Source: Chrysemys picta bellii
Lineage: Eukaryota > Chordata > Testudines > Emydidae
Direction: 5' to 3'
Assembly (NCBI RefSeq): GCF_011386835.1
Contig: NC_088800.1
Location: 87,039,481 to 87,103,480 of the forward strand
DNA length: 64,000 bases
Positions 10,885 through 22,690 of the stretch are shown here, in pieces. A program made the translations under genes and the position numbers. The notes below the pieces were generated by a model, which worked only from the letters and a program-made list of their open reading frames with translations, had not been told where the DNA came from and made no database searches. Numbering within the stretch: the first letter of the stretch is position 1; every line of letters begins with the position of its first letter.

Positions 10885-11846
10885 CTTGTCCCCAAGACCT
10901 ACAGTCTGAGGACCCAGCTGGGACAGAAAACCCCCCAAAGAAGTGCACCAGAAAAGCGCAGGGAGGGGTATTGCCGTGGGAATGAGCCGGGGCAGGTTTT
11001 CAGGCCTGTTTGGCAGGAGGAGCGATGGCTCTTGTGTTTGTAGGAGTTGGATTTTCTAGTTGCTCTCCAGGAGGAGTCACTGCGCTGATTGCAGAAAGCT
11101 GTTGAATGAGTTGATCCAAGTGCTGCGGCTGGTGTGTTTGGAGACTTTGACATTCCGCGCTGCCGAGGACACGGACTGTTCGTTTTCTGATGGTGAGAAG
11201 GGTCAAAAGATGACACAAAGCGGAGCCTTTACGGTTCTGTTAAGAGTATTCAGAAGGCCCTGATCCTGCTGCCTTGGTAGAGACGGCAGGATTGGGCCTT
11301 AAAAAGGCTGGCTTTGAACTGATCTGGCTCAAACTCTTACGGGATCAGAAACCACTTCAGTTTACATTTATGCTGTTTAAGTATTCAGGAGATGATGAAT
11401 ATTAAAGAACTTCCTGCTGGGGGTTCAGGCTTGAATGAACCAGTCTAAACACGGTGCACGCAACGGCCACGAACAAGCAGTTCCGCATGACTCTGGGGAG
11501 CGTGGGGGCGCTGGCTGTGGGCTGGCAGAGTCCAGTGGTAGCTGACCAAAGGGGCGTGATCCCAGCAGACACTGCCTGCCCTCCCCCCGAGGCAGCTGAT
11601 AGCAAGCAGGTCACGCAACGCGCTTCACGCGCTTTGAACAGGCTCTCAGAGCCTGGGAGCTGCCACACAAAGGCTTGATTTGGGCTTTAACAGTTGGGGC
11701 CAGATTCGTCCAGCTGATCGGGAGAGGGGAACAGACGCTTTGTTGTTCATGTTTCAGTGCGTAGCAAGCGCTGCCTGCCGGTGGGACTGGGACACAGCAA
11801 AGAACAAACCACCCCAGTCACAGATAACGCCTAGCACGGTATGTCT
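10885..11846. other. non-coding, no gene seen
   Basis: No exon or repeat that I can name. Frames here are short and overlap on opposite strands. Confidence 0.5.
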
Positions 11847-11854
11847 GCCTAGGA

Positions 11855-12197
11855 CACTGGTTCTCAGCCCGGGGCCCCCTGAGGGGCCGCAAGCAGGTTT
11901 CAGGGGGTTCTCCAAGCTGGGCCAGAATTACACTCGCTGGGGCCTAGGGCAGAAAGCTGAAGCCGGGGACCCTGAGCCCTGCCACCTGGGGCTGAAGCCG
12001 AAGCTTGAGCAATGTAGTTTGCGGGGGCCTCTGTGGCATGGGCCCCCCGGCACTGGCCCTGCTTGCTACCCCCTAACGCCAGCCCTGTTTTTTATATGCA
12101 GCAAATCAGCTATTGTGGCACAGGTGGGCTGTGGAGTTTTTATAGCATTTTTTTGGAGGGGGGGGAGGCTCGGAAAGAAATAGGTTGAGAACCTCTG
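11855..12197 (+). mobile_element. hAT-like non-autonomous DNA transposon (MITE)
   Basis: A 343-bp element with terminal inverted repeats. The left end is CACTGGTTCTCAGCC and the right end is AGGTTGAGAACCTCTG, both variants of the common hAT/Charlie terminus. It is flanked by 8-bp direct repeats, gcctagga (11847-11854) and ctctagga (12198-12205), identical at six of eight bases; an 8-bp duplication is diagnostic of hAT insertion. It has no transposase frame. The interior is GC-rich at the left and carries 'gtggagtttttatagca' at the right. Confidence 0.85.
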
Positions 12198-12205
12198 CTC
12201 TAGGA

Positions 12206-14178
12206 AACCAGCATGTCTAGCATCTCACGCAGGCTCTGGCCCTCTCGTTAACGGCTGATGTTCTGTAAGTCATTAGAACAAACCATGACTGTCCACTACA
12301 GAATCCCCTCTAATAGCAGGGAGGTGTGTTTTTCCCACTGTATATTTGCGTGGCTTGTCTAGCTACATGTGTCGCTTGTTTTTGTGGTTGTCTGCGCTGG
12401 CCTTAGAAGAACTCAGCAGAGTTTGACTGGAGCATCAAATCCAAGGGCTGTCCCTGGAACAATGGTTATAGTGGGAGTGATGAATTACCACAGCCCTAGT
12501 TCTCTAACTTCAGCACCCTGATTCAATCAGTGCCCCTGCTGAACTGCGGTTACCTGCATGTGAACGCCACTCCTGATCTGTCTACCCATCCCCTACTGCT
12601 CCCAAAGACGGCTACCCCTGCTCCCTGCAATGTTTGCATTCTTGTTACTGCTGTGCAGGAGATGTCAGAACAATGTGATTGCACTAAGCGGTACAGTGAA
12701 GCGGAGTTGGCCCTTGTCCAGCATGCAGGTCTTCACACGGGCTCTAAAAGATCCAACCGTATCCAGCCAGCCGTGCTCCATCTGGGAGGTTTAAAGTCAG
12801 AGCTACTGTGGGTGAAAACTAAGCGATGTTTTGTGGGAGGAAGAAATAGCAAAAGGTCTCGGACTAATTGGAGCTGGCAAATGTTTCCTAGGTCTGACTT
12901 GCGAACCTTAAAATGTTTACATGGAGATCACATTTAATGTGCAGCCAGTGCCCTTGTTACGGAGGAGAGAAAACTTCTTCATTTAAACAAAATGCCAAGA
13001 GTCCGTCCCTTCCTGGCTCTCAGAATATTTCCTAATTATATGTCTCCTTCTCTAACCTTGTGTTCCAAGCGCCAGGTGGAGGAGAGCAGCATAATGAAAA
13101 CCGTTAAAAATGCTCCGTTTCCTTTGCGAAGCAGCTCAGGGTCGCTGCTGTGGGCACCGACCGGAACAGGCGTGCCCCATGTGTGCTTTGTGTCAGGATG
13201 ATGGCATGCTGCTCTGTCTGTTCCAAAGGACTGCGTGGGGTGGAAGGAGAAACCATCCCCGGACGGGACAGCCCTTTCTTCTAGTGATGTGTTGGTGGCA
13301 TAGAAGAATACGGTGGTGTCATTTGATGCTGGGGTACATAGATTTGTCAAGTCTTTGTTTTTATGTGTGCTGTGGAGCCTGTGTTGATGGTGGTGCAGGA
13401 CAGGTCGTAGGTAGCTCTGTTGTAGAGAGTAATTTTTTACTCAATGCTAGTGTTAGAGCATATTGGGAATGGACCCTTTGAATAGAAAAGGGCAGTTGAC
13501 TCTCTCCTGATCATTTTGTCCGTCCTGCGAACACTTTGCAAGCTAGCTTGCAAACATAATGCAATGAGATGGGCCCACAAAATAACCAGGAGGGGTTGAG
13601 GCAGCATCCTTGCAGACCAGCTCAGGAAGGGAATTGCATGCGTAGGGGACAGCACGGAAGAAAGTACAGGGAGGGAGTGGGAGAGGTGGACCGCACAAAG
13701 GATGGAGGCTGGCAGTGTGGGTGGAGAAGCAGGGAGTGACGAGGAACAAGGCTGGGAAAGTGGGAGGGGCAGGCCCTGGAGGTGAGCAGAAGATGCTTGA
13801 ATTGGATGTGCTGGAAAAGGGGGAGCCAGCGAGTCTGCTTCAGGATTTGTACAGGACGCCTGAGTAATGTGTGCTCTGGGGCCGCCGAGTCCCAGTGCTG
13901 CCGTGGGGTAGATCAGAGGTCAGGGTCTGGGGCCACACACACTGGGCGCAGGGGGAGTGAGCACCTGGCACTGCTCTCGGGAACCTCCCTCCCTCACACC
14001 CAGCCAAACGAGGAGGGGCAAACCAGGGCTGGGAGCATGAGTGTGTTTGGCGTTGGGCCTTTGAAGAAGAGATGGCGTCTGCCTGACCGAGAAGGGGAAG
14101 AGCATCTTCGTACACTGATTAGCCAACCTAGCGAGGAGGTTCAATAGGAGCAGGTGGCAAAAGCACAAAGTATAAAAG
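12206..14178. other. non-coding, no gene seen
   Basis: No exon supported. The purine-rich stretch at about 13600-13860 looks like part of an older dispersed repeat, but I cannot name it. Confidence 0.5.
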
Positions 14179-14260
14179 GGTGACCTTAACAGAGGGTTAG
14201 ATGTTGGGGGGACACATGGGATACTCCAATAGGGTCAAAGAAGCAACAAGAAGATGATCA

Positions 14261-14539
14261 GTGGGGGAATCTGATCAACATTTTAGATGTCTGTACACAA
14301 ATGCCAGGAGAATGGGGAATAGACAGGAAGAGCTGGAAGTATTAGTCCATAAGCTAAAGTATGATTTAACTGGCAGCACAGAGACTCGGTGGGAAAAGTC
14401 TCATGACTGGAATATTGGTAGAGAGGGGGATAGCTTGTTCAGAAAGGACGGGCTGGGGAAAAGGGACGAGGTGTGCATTGTGCATGAAGGATATAGACAC
14501 TTCTGTGGTCCAGAAGGAGGCGGGAGGCAGACCATTTGA
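14261..14539 (+). pseudogene. CR1 ORF2 endonuclease domain remnant
   Basis: Corresponds to the N-terminal apurinic-like endonuclease of CR1 ORF2, which nicks the target DNA. The open stretch covers the 'YTNARRMGNRQEELEVLVHK' start and the TETRWEKSHDW motif, where the Glu of the active centre is expected. It then decays and stops at 14539. Endonuclease sequence continues in another phase at 14576-14815, with '[14 protein letters not shown]' resembling the GDFN-type motif. Confidence 0.8.
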
Positions 14540-15620
14540 GGGTCTCTGGGTAAAGATAAAAGAGTTAAAGATGGGGTGACATCATACTATAGACCACCAA
14601 ATCAGGAAGAGAAAGTGGATGAGGCATGTCTAAAACAAATAACAGAAATATCCAAATCACAAGACCTAGTACTAGAGGGGGACTTGAACTACCCAGACAT
14701 CTGTTGGGAAAGTAATACGGCAAAACACAACATTTCCAATAAGTTCTTGCAATGTGCCAGGGATGACTTTTTGTTCCAGAAAGTGGAGGAAGTAACCAAG
14801 GGACAGTCATTTTAGACTGGATTCTGACCAACCGGGAGGAATTGGTAGCGAATCTGAAGCTGAAAGGCAATTTGAGAGACAGATCATGAAATGAGAGATT
14901 TCATGATTCCTAGGGCAAGGAAGGCGTGAGAGCAGCAGAACAGGGATGATGGACTTCAGAAAAGCAGACTTCAACAACCTCGGAGAACTGGTGGGTAAAA
15001 TCCCATGGGAGGAAAATCTAAGGGAAAAAGGAGTTCAGGGGAGCTGGCAGCTCCTCAAGGAGGCAGTATTAAAGGTGAAACTTCAAACTATTCCAGTGCA
15101 AAGGAAAGAGGAAGAACAGTAAGAGTCCAATATGGCTCCATCAGGGGCTCTTTAATGACCAGGAAATCAAAAAGGGATCCTACAAAAAGTGGAAACATGG
15201 TCAAATAGCTAAGGAGAAGTGCAAAAAAACAGCACAAGTATGTAGGGACAAAATCAGAAACTGGAGCAAATTATTAAACAATCAATCTGTAAGCACCTGG
15301 ACGATAATAGGATTACAAGGAATAGTTAGCAAGGATTTGTCAAGAACAAATCATGCCAAACCAACTTAATTTCCCTCTTTGGTAGGATTACTGCCCTAGT
15401 GGATGGGGGGAAGCAGTATGGCTTTTGACACAGTCCCACATGACATTCTCATAAGCAAATTAGGGAAATGTGGTCTAGATGAAATTACTATAAGGTGGGT
15501 GCATAACTGATTGAAAGATCATACTCAGAGAATAGTTATCACTGGTTTGCTATCAAACTGGGAGGGCGTATCTAGTGGGGTCACACAGGGCTTAATCCTG
15601 GGTCCTGTACTAGTCAATAT

Positions 15621-16188
15621 TTGCTTATAAAATTTGCAGATGACACCAAGCTGGGAGGGGTTGGAAGCACCTTGGAGGACATGTTTAAAATTCAAAATGA
15701 CCTTGACAAATGGGAGAATCAGTCTGAATTCAACAAGATGAAATTCAATAAAGACAAGTGCAAAGTACTTCATTCAGGAAGGAAAAATCAAATGAACAAC
15801 TACAGAACGGGGAATAATTGGTTAGGGGGTCGTACTGCTGACAAGGATCTGGGGGTTCTAGTGGATCACAAGCTGAATGAGTTATCAGTGTGCTGCAGCT
15901 GCAACAAAGGCTAATATGATTCTTGGGAGTATTGACAGGAGCGTTGTATGTAAGACACGGGAGGTAATTGTCCCGCTTTGCTCTGGGGAGGCCCCAGCAG
16001 TAGTACATGTCCATTTCTCGGCACCACTATTTAGGAAAGATGTGGACAAATTGGAAAGAGTCCAGAGGAGAGCAACAAAAATGATAAAAGGTTTAGAAAA
16101 GCTGAGATGTGAGGAAAGGTTAAAACAAACAGGCACGTTTAGTCTTGAGAAAAGAAGTTTGAGGGGTGACCTGATAACAGCCTTCTGA
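15621..16188 (+). pseudogene. CR1 RT C-terminal remnant (two frames)
   Basis: The first frame (15621-15914) has the catalytic FADD motif near its start, then 'FNKDKCKVLHSGRKNQM' and 'DLGVLVDHKLNE'. The second (15877-16188) continues with the CAAAATKANMILG and KMIKGLEKLRCEERLKQTGTFSLEK blocks. A phase change lies near 15890. Palm sequence between the two catalytic aspartate motifs is deleted. Confidence 0.88.
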
Positions 16189-16515
16189 TCTCTTAGGGGC
16201 TGTTATAAAGAGGAGGGTGACCAATTGTTCTCCCTTCCACTGAAGGTGGGACAAGAAGTAATGGGTTTAATCTGCAGCCAGGGGGAGTTAGGTTAGATAT
16301 TAGGAAAAACTTCCAAACTCTAAAGGTAGCTAAGCTCTGGAACAGGCTTCCAAGGGAGGTCACGGAGTCCCCATCATTGGAAGCTTTTAATAACAAGTTG
16401 ACAAACATCTGTCTGGGCTGGTCTCGGTTTACTTGGTCCTGACACAGTGCAGGGGGCTGTGCTTGATGACTTCTCGAGGTCCCTTCCAGCCCTGCATTTC
16501 TATGATTCTATGAAT

Positions 16516-17140
16516 AAAGGAGACAAAATTGCAGAGGGTTCCAATCCAGGCCTCCCTTCCCTGATCCAGCCAAATGTGAGTGTTTCCTTGGCCTTGGCTG
16601 CAGTTAAAGCATGGTAAATAAAACTGTTCTTGGTCATTTTCTGCCCTTCCTGCAGACAGTAACAATGGGACCTTGACAATAGAAGCAGATGGTTTTGCAC
16701 AGGATGTCTGTTTCACATCTAATTGACAATTAGAGGGAATAGCACCCTGCCTTGTCATTTGCATGTTGAAAAGGAACACGATGATATCAAATCACACAAT
16801 TCCTATTCATCGCAGAGCCTAGGTGTTGCTCCCTGTGTTATTCTGGTCGGAGCATTGCTGTTTGGGCACAGCTCCAAATCCTTTATTTCAAATAAACCCC
16901 TGGCGTTGCAGCATTTCTTGGTGGCAGCCCTGGCTGCGACAGACGTCTTTCCGAGCACCGTTATGACGACGCAGTGCAGGCTATGACGAGCTGTCGGAAG
17001 AGAGGCCAGTGTTTGTGAGACGTGGGTGCGGATGAGGGTCTCTGTTGGGATCTTGAACTCCAGGGCAAAGCAGGCTGTCTTGGCATCTGGCGGTTTCCAT
17101 TATAAGCCAGCTTTGCAGAGTGTATAGTGACTCCAGGTAG
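16516..17140. other. non-coding, no gene seen
   Basis: Nothing recognised between the end of one CR1 copy and the start of the next (opposite strand). Confidence 0.5.
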
Positions 17141-17525
17141 AATCATAGAGCCACAGGGCTAGCAGGGACCCCAAGGGTCATCTGCTCTAACCCCTGCCAA
17201 GATGCAGGATTTTTATGTCTAAAGCACCCAAGACAGATGCTTTCCAGCCTCCTTTGGAAAACCTCTGGCGAAGGAGCTTTCACAACCTCTGGAAGTGTCT
17301 GTTCCATTGCCCATTCTTCTTACAGTTAGGGAGTTTTTCCTGAGATTTAATCTAAACCTCCTATGCTGTAGTTTGAACCCATCACCCCTTGTCCTGCCCT
17401 TTGTGGCAGGAGAGAACAACTTTTCTCCATCTTTTTTATGGCAGTCTTTCAAGTATTTGAAGACGGCTCTCATATCCCCCCTTAATCTCCTCTTTTCCAA
17501 ACTAAACATCCCCAGTTCCTGCAGC
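17141..17525 (-). mobile_element. CR1 LINE 3' fragment
   Basis: Minus-strand CR1. Its 3' end is at the left ('agaatcatagagccacaggg', the reverse of the octamer tail region). The ORF2 tail is visible on the minus strand at 17219-17509 ([12 protein letters not shown], then [11 protein letters not shown]). It carries stops and is inactive. Confidence 0.9.
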
Positions 17526-17610
17526 CTTGGTACAAATGGTACCTTCAGGTACAGCTCTGGCTGTCAAGGGCCCACCAGGTAACTTTAGCATGTACCTGGG
17601 CTGTTCAGTG

Positions 17611-17985
17611 TAGACTCATAGACTTTAAGGCCAGAAGGGGCCATTGTGATCATCTAGTCTGACCTCCTCACACTGCAGGCCACAGACCCTCACCCAGCCA
17701 CTCCTTTAATAGACCCCCTAACCCCTGGCTGAGTTACTGACGTCCTCAAATCATGGTTTAAAGACTTCAAGTTACAGAGAATCTGCCATTTACAGCAGTT
17801 TAAACCTGCAAGTGACCCATGCCCCATGCTGCAGGAAGGTGAAAAACCCCCAGGGTCTCTGCCCAGCTGACCTAGGTGAAAATTCTTTCCTGACCCAACT
17901 ATGATCAGTTAGGCCTTGAGCATGTGGGCAAGACCCACCAGGCAGATACAGCATCTCTTTTGTTCCTACAAAACTTTTCTCTCTT
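17611..17985 (-). mobile_element. CR1 LINE 3' fragment (second subfamily)
   Basis: Minus-strand CR1 3' end beginning 'tagactcatagactttaagg' and continuing 'ccattgtgatcatctagtct'. This is the reverse complement of the 3' end type seen at 7041-7137. The interior to about 17985 is 3'UTR-like and non-coding. It lies directly beside the previous CR1 in the same orientation, as an independent insertion from another subfamily. Confidence 0.88.
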
Positions 17986-19289
17986 CCCAGGCAATGTGGG
18001 GGTCTGGAGCTTCAGGTGACAGCGAATCTAAGAGAAGCTCAGCCCAGACCTCAGGGCTCCAGCTGGCTTGGGCTGGAGCCATGTGAGCTCAGGGATTTGT
18101 ATAATGCCAACTCACACATCAAGCCGGGTTTGTCAGAGACTGGGACAGGTTCCAGTGGGAGACGTACTGAAAAACTCTTGGGATAAAAATGGTCCAAGTC
18201 CCAGATCTTTGAAGACAGCTGAAGCCAGGTGAGCTCTGTGAGGCATCGGGCTTGATTGCAAACATTTTGCTATAGCTCGGCATGCCTCTTGTTTCTCTGT
18301 TGGATCCTGTGTCGCCTCATGTCCATAGGTAGGTCGGTCTCTATTGCAGAAATGACCCATGGAGCGTCTCGAGTGCTGTAGGAGTTGGTCCATGGAGCCT
18401 GGGCTCCATCCACCAGCTGCTGCAAAGTCTTTCTTACAGCTTGAACTGCTTGGTTTTTAAATGGGTATTTCCCTCCTCCGTTTAGCAGCTGTAACTACAG
18501 GTCGTAATGAACTGGAGGAAATGTTAATCACATTAAGGGACTGATTTAACACTACAGGCAAATTAGCAATGGGGCTTCAACTCTTTCCCCTCCTCCCAAC
18601 AGTAGCTGGCTACGATGTCTAGCTGTCTGCACCCCACAGCAGAGTGAGCCAGGCTAGGGATGGTGTTTGAGTCTTTGCCGCAGACATCCCCACTTTCTGG
18701 TCAGAGCCTTTACACACACTGGGCATGTGGTTTGCTGAGGTTTAATATAACTTATGGCCAGCGCAAGGCGGCTTTGTGTTCATAGCCATGTGTGCACCGG
18801 GCAGCCCCGCAGGGAGGTGGCTAGCTAGTCTATATTACAGTTACAAGGGCAGTGCTATTTCACTACCGGCTGAACTTTAGTTCTGACATCCTATTACTGA
18901 AATCTCGTCCCCCCTCGCTGTGCAATCTGGGGTTAGCATTTTGGACTTGGCATGCACATTAATCACGTCACCGAAAGGTCTGCCTTGTCACCAGCTTTGG
19001 ACATTTTCATCAAGTCTTCACGGTATATTGGAGCAAGTGCACTGTCTCCCTTAACAAGTAAATAGAGGGCTTCAATGATCAAAATTATACACTGGCCATT
19101 ACAATTTATATGCTAGCTTATAAAATCCACACTCAAAGGAAATATTTCCCCCCAAACTCTCCCGGTAGTTAAACGGTGGGGAAGCTGTTCAGGGCGGCAG
19201 TGTCCTAAGAGAGGAACTATTGAACAATCAAAGATAATTGGCTCTGAAAAGGGGAAGTCCAGCTCTCGCTTAGGGGCAGGACTGAGTCT
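17986..19289. other. non-coding, no gene seen
   Basis: No supported exon or repeat. Base composition becomes more AT-rich around 18900-19170. Confidence 0.5.
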
Positions 19290-19860
19290 TGTCTGAGAGA
19301 ATGCAAATAATCCGAGACAAAGGGCCTATTAGCTCAACTAGCCCATCCCCCGCACAACCTGGATTGCACGTTTACTAGCGTTTCATCCAGTCCACTTTTA
19401 CGTGTGCCAAACAACGGGGCTTCCACTGCTTCCCATGGGAAACTCTGCCACAGCCTCACACACCTCACTCTCACACAGTTTCCTAACCGTCCCCTTCCTT
19501 AACGTCCCCACAGGATTCCTAGTTGTACACGATGCTAAATAAGTCCTTGGTGTTCACCCCCCTGAATATTTACAGACTGTTATCCCCATGTCCTCCTGAG
19601 TTGTGGGGTAGCCAAGCTGTACAAGGTTAACTCTTTTAAACTTCCACCCAAGTCAATCCGTCTGCCTCCACGGTCCATTTTATTGCTTTTCTGTGAGCTC
19701 TCCAGTTTAAGATGTTTCTGGTAAGGAGATCCTTAGAGCTGAGCACAGAATTCCAGATGTGGCCACACCAGAGCCATGGAGTAGTGCTACTGCCCAGGGC
19801 ACCATTATTAGTTCTCCGTAGTGCCTGCAGTACACTAAGTGCAACACAAGATTAGTCTCC
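19290..19860 (-). mobile_element. old CR1-like LINE fragment
   Basis: Reads on the minus strand as a diverged CR1-like 3' region. The stretch 'tctccagtttaagatgtttc' followed by 'cagaattccagatgtggcca' matches the usual antisense CR1 landmark (CCAGATGTGGC next to the secondary-component stretch). The left part (about 19330-19600) fits the Leu-Trp-Asn tail region with many changes. The edges are approximate. Confidence 0.55.
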
Positions 19861-19892
19861 ATTACAGATAACCTCACCAAAGCATTGCATTG

Positions 19893-20200
19893 GAACATAA
19901 GAACGGACATACTGGGTCAGACCAATGGTCCATCTAGCCCGGTATCCTGTCTGCTGACAGTGGCCAATGCCATGTGCCCCAGAGGGAATGAACCGAACAG
20001 GGAGTCACTGAGTGGTCCATCCCCTGTCGCTCATTCCCTGCTTCTGGCAAACAGAGGCAAAGGAAACTCAGGGCCCAGGGTTGCATCCCTGACCATCTTG
20101 GCTAACAGCCATTGTTGGATCTATCCCTCCATGAATGGATCTAGTTCTTTTTTGAACCCCGTTATAGTTCTGTAGAGAGGCCAGTGTATTCTAAATTGGC
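19893..20200 (-). mobile_element. CR1 LINE 3' fragment, same subfamily as 9090-10884
   Basis: Starts with 'gaacataagaacggacatac', the reverse of the 3' terminus at 10884. It continues through 'tcagaccaatggtccatcta', 'gtggccaatgccatgtgccc' and 'ccatgaatggatctagttc', collinear with 10640-10880 in reverse. It is inserted beside the older CR1-like fragment. Confidence 0.92.
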
Positions 20201-20252
20201 CACTCTTGTTTGGTGACTTAGTGTGTGAGTGATTCAGTCTGAGACATGGAGG

Positions 20253-20338
20253 GGCCGATTCTCAGAGGTGCTGGGCACCTGCAGCTCCCATGTATTGTAC
20301 CTGGATTTATGGGTGCTCAGCACCCCTGAAAATCAGCC
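20253..20338. repeat. 86-bp imperfect palindrome (hairpin repeat)
   Basis: A 27-bp arm at 20253-20279 is the reverse complement of 20312-20338 at 23 of 27 positions, with a 32-bp spacer. The arms carry GGTGCTGGGCAC and GTGCTCAGCACC. It could be a MITE remnant or a transcribed hairpin; no target duplication is clear. Confidence 0.75.
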
Positions 20339-20467
20339 GCATTGATGGTATCTCCCAACAGCAGCTGCCCCTTTTGAAGATATTGATCACAATGGCCATT
20401 TTTGCCATCCAAACCGCTCCAAAGCGGCCAGGCAATTTGGAAGAGCAGAGATAATTTAGTTGTGTCC

Positions 20468-20548
20468 GGGGGGGGGGGGGGGGAAGGGGGGGCAGGGGCA
20501 TATTCAGAGGTGAGGGTTCAGAACACGTAGTTGCGGGGGGGGGGGGGG
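20468..20548 (+). repeat. two poly-G runs
   Basis: G16 at 20468-20483 and G14 at 20535-20548, separated by a G-rich stretch. They could form quadruplexes, and length errors in the assembly are likely here. Confidence 0.9.
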
Positions 20549-22424
20549 AGGGGGGTAGTGAGAACTCAACCAGAACCCTGCCATGGTCTCCTGCTAGTGT
20601 GAGAACATTGTGAGGGTGTGCGTCTCCCCCTGCCTCACCAGTGAAAAGGGCTCTGGTTGGTACCCCCTCCGCATCCCCCTCGAAATGAAAATCTATTGTT
20701 ACCATGCCGACATGGGGGACAAAGAAACAACCCCCTCCTGATCTGAATGACTGAGCTTGTCTGTGTCACCAGTGACCTCACCCACAGGTAATGTGACTAT
20801 GTAATAAGCAGAAGTTTGTGTCCTTTTTAACATCAAACATGTAGGAAAGACACAGAGCGAATGGCATCTTCTACGGGCCATGCGGACAGTCCCATTCATG
20901 CACTAGAGGTTGTGGTTGCTGGGTTCAGAAGTTGCTCTCACTGGTGTTACCAGACCAGTGAGTCAAGAATGGACGCTGGTGATTCAAATGCCCCCAGATT
21001 CCTTTTAAGTCTCATTCAGCTTCTGAAGGAGCCATCAAAACTAAACAAGATCTCTCTTGAGCACTAGCTTCGCACAGGTTTAGCTGCTTGGAAGAGATTC
21101 GTCTAGCTAAAACTACACTCGTTGCCGGGGCCCAGCTCCTCAAAGGTGTAACGCCCATTGATTTCCCTTTGGTGTCTAAGTCGCCCTGAGGGCCGTGGCC
21201 CGGATGCCTACCAGAAAGCACCAGAGAAGTTTGGCAATTGCTCAGGGATCTGTAGGGATCTATAACAAGGCAGTTCCTGGGGGTGGGGGGTATGTGTGCC
21301 CCAGTGACTGACTGGTCTGACCCGAGATGTGCAGGGACCTGAGCCATAATTCACCTTTCACAGTTAGAGCAGATCTTTAACGGCCTCGTTCTTCTGAGTG
21401 TAAAACGGAGCCCAGCAGGATATCTGTGTCACCAGCCAGCTCCCCTGCTCAGTAGAAGCTCCTGGCCTTGTGCCCTCCGGGGAAGGGGGAAATGGCTGCT
21501 TGCCCTTGAGGTGTGTGTTTCAAGTCCCAGCACCAGCCTGCCGGGTCTGGGTTCTGTACAGTGCAGCCTGTGGGGAGGGGTAGGTAAGATACAGGTGTGG
21601 AGTAAGGCGCTCATGCAAAAGCCTGTAAAGAGAGTAGCTCTGTCAAACTCAGGCCCAAGGCCTAAAGACGTAAGAACCAACCCCCCAGCGCCCCTAGATC
21701 ACGGGACAGAATGCTGTGATACACAGCCTGACTAAACTGCTGGCAGGGAGCCAGAGGACGCCAGTTGATATCCACTTTAGATATTTTAAGTTAGGAACAT
21801 CAGCAGGCTTTTGACCACAAGAATGCCATGGTGACTAATTGACCTATATGCAATAAGTTTGAGGTGAAAGGCCTTGTAACCTATGGGAGAAGGGCACCCC
21901 AACATTCGCATGGTGAGGAAATACAGATAAGGACAAGGGGCTGAAACCCCTACTGAAAAGGCATTGGGCATTGTGGGCATCAGTGTAACCCATGGAGAAA
22001 GCTGCATCCTGGCTACATGTGATTGGGAGATGCTAGCGTGACCGCTGCTGGTGGTGAGGAGGGTTGGGGTGGTGACTACACTGGGATTTTCTCTAAGGGA
22101 TGGTGTGAGTTCGTGGATGCTCAGGCATGGGACGTTTTCACTGTGCTGTACTATCTCAATCTACTTTGCTGGGTTGGAGAGTTTGTACTCTTGCTAACAG
22201 TGCTTATAAAAAATATTACAAGAACAGACCGCCTTTCCTAAGTGTAACTGTCTGGCTTGTGCACACTGGGGTCCTCATAATATCTCTAATATTTCTGGCT
22301 CTGGTCACGAGGCAGAACCCTGCCAGACTATAGAGTGTTTTGCTAATTAATCAGTAGAACGAATACAAAACCAGTAGCTATGCAAATCACCAGTGTTTTA
22401 GGGTAGACATCCAGCTGGCTTCGC
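20549..22424. other. non-coding, no gene seen
   Basis: No exon supported. The segment 21790-22330 has an even composition with short frames such as 22023-22241, but none resembles a known protein and no splice context supports them. Confidence 0.5.
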
Positions 22425-22690
22425 GAGGTGATGTGGTTTGGAGGAACGAGCACAGACTGGAGATTCGGGCTGACTTGAGTTGAAATCCTGGCTCTGCCAC
22501 TGACTTGCCATGGGTGAGTCACTTCACCTTTCCGTCTTGATTTCTGCTTCTGTAAAATAGGGGAGGGAGGTTTAATAATTTTCACTCCCCTGCCTCACTA
22601 GAGGGTTGTGAGGATCAGTGAGTTCAGGTCTGTACATGGCTTTGCACATAGAAAACTACATAATACAATGATATTACTTAGCATTTGCAG
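22425..22690 (+). mobile_element. MIR-type CORE-SINE
   Basis: Collinear with the MIR family: 'gttgaaatcctggctctgcc' (tRNA-derived end to core), 'actgacttgccatgggtgag', 'tcacttcacctttccgtctt', 'gcttctgtaaaataggggag', 'gggttgtgaggatcagtgag', then a 3' tail. These amniote-wide SINEs are ancient, and this copy is diverged but nearly full length. Confidence 0.85.

Larger units (their letters stand above)
14180..16515 (+). mobile_element. CR1 LINE, long but internally deleted
   Basis: Runs from just before the ORF2 endonuclease to the terminal octamer tail 'TTTCTATGATTCTATGA' (16498-16513). Endonuclease sequence is recognisable at 14281-14540 ('LYTNARRMGNRQEELEVLV', then TGSTETRWEKSHDWN). RT sequence runs from about 15330 to 16188, including KFADDTKLGG (15626 onward) and the RATKMIKGLEKL block. 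Parts of the RT palm are lost: the YLDF segment is missing at about 15418, and the stretch between 'GPVLVNI' and the FADD motif near 15620 is shortened. Many stops and frameshifts make it a dead copy. Confidence 0.92.

Noticed and set aside
22023..22333. short hydrophobic frames suggesting a small membrane protein
   Set aside because: Two overlapping frames in different phases, no start context, no family resemblance and no splice support.
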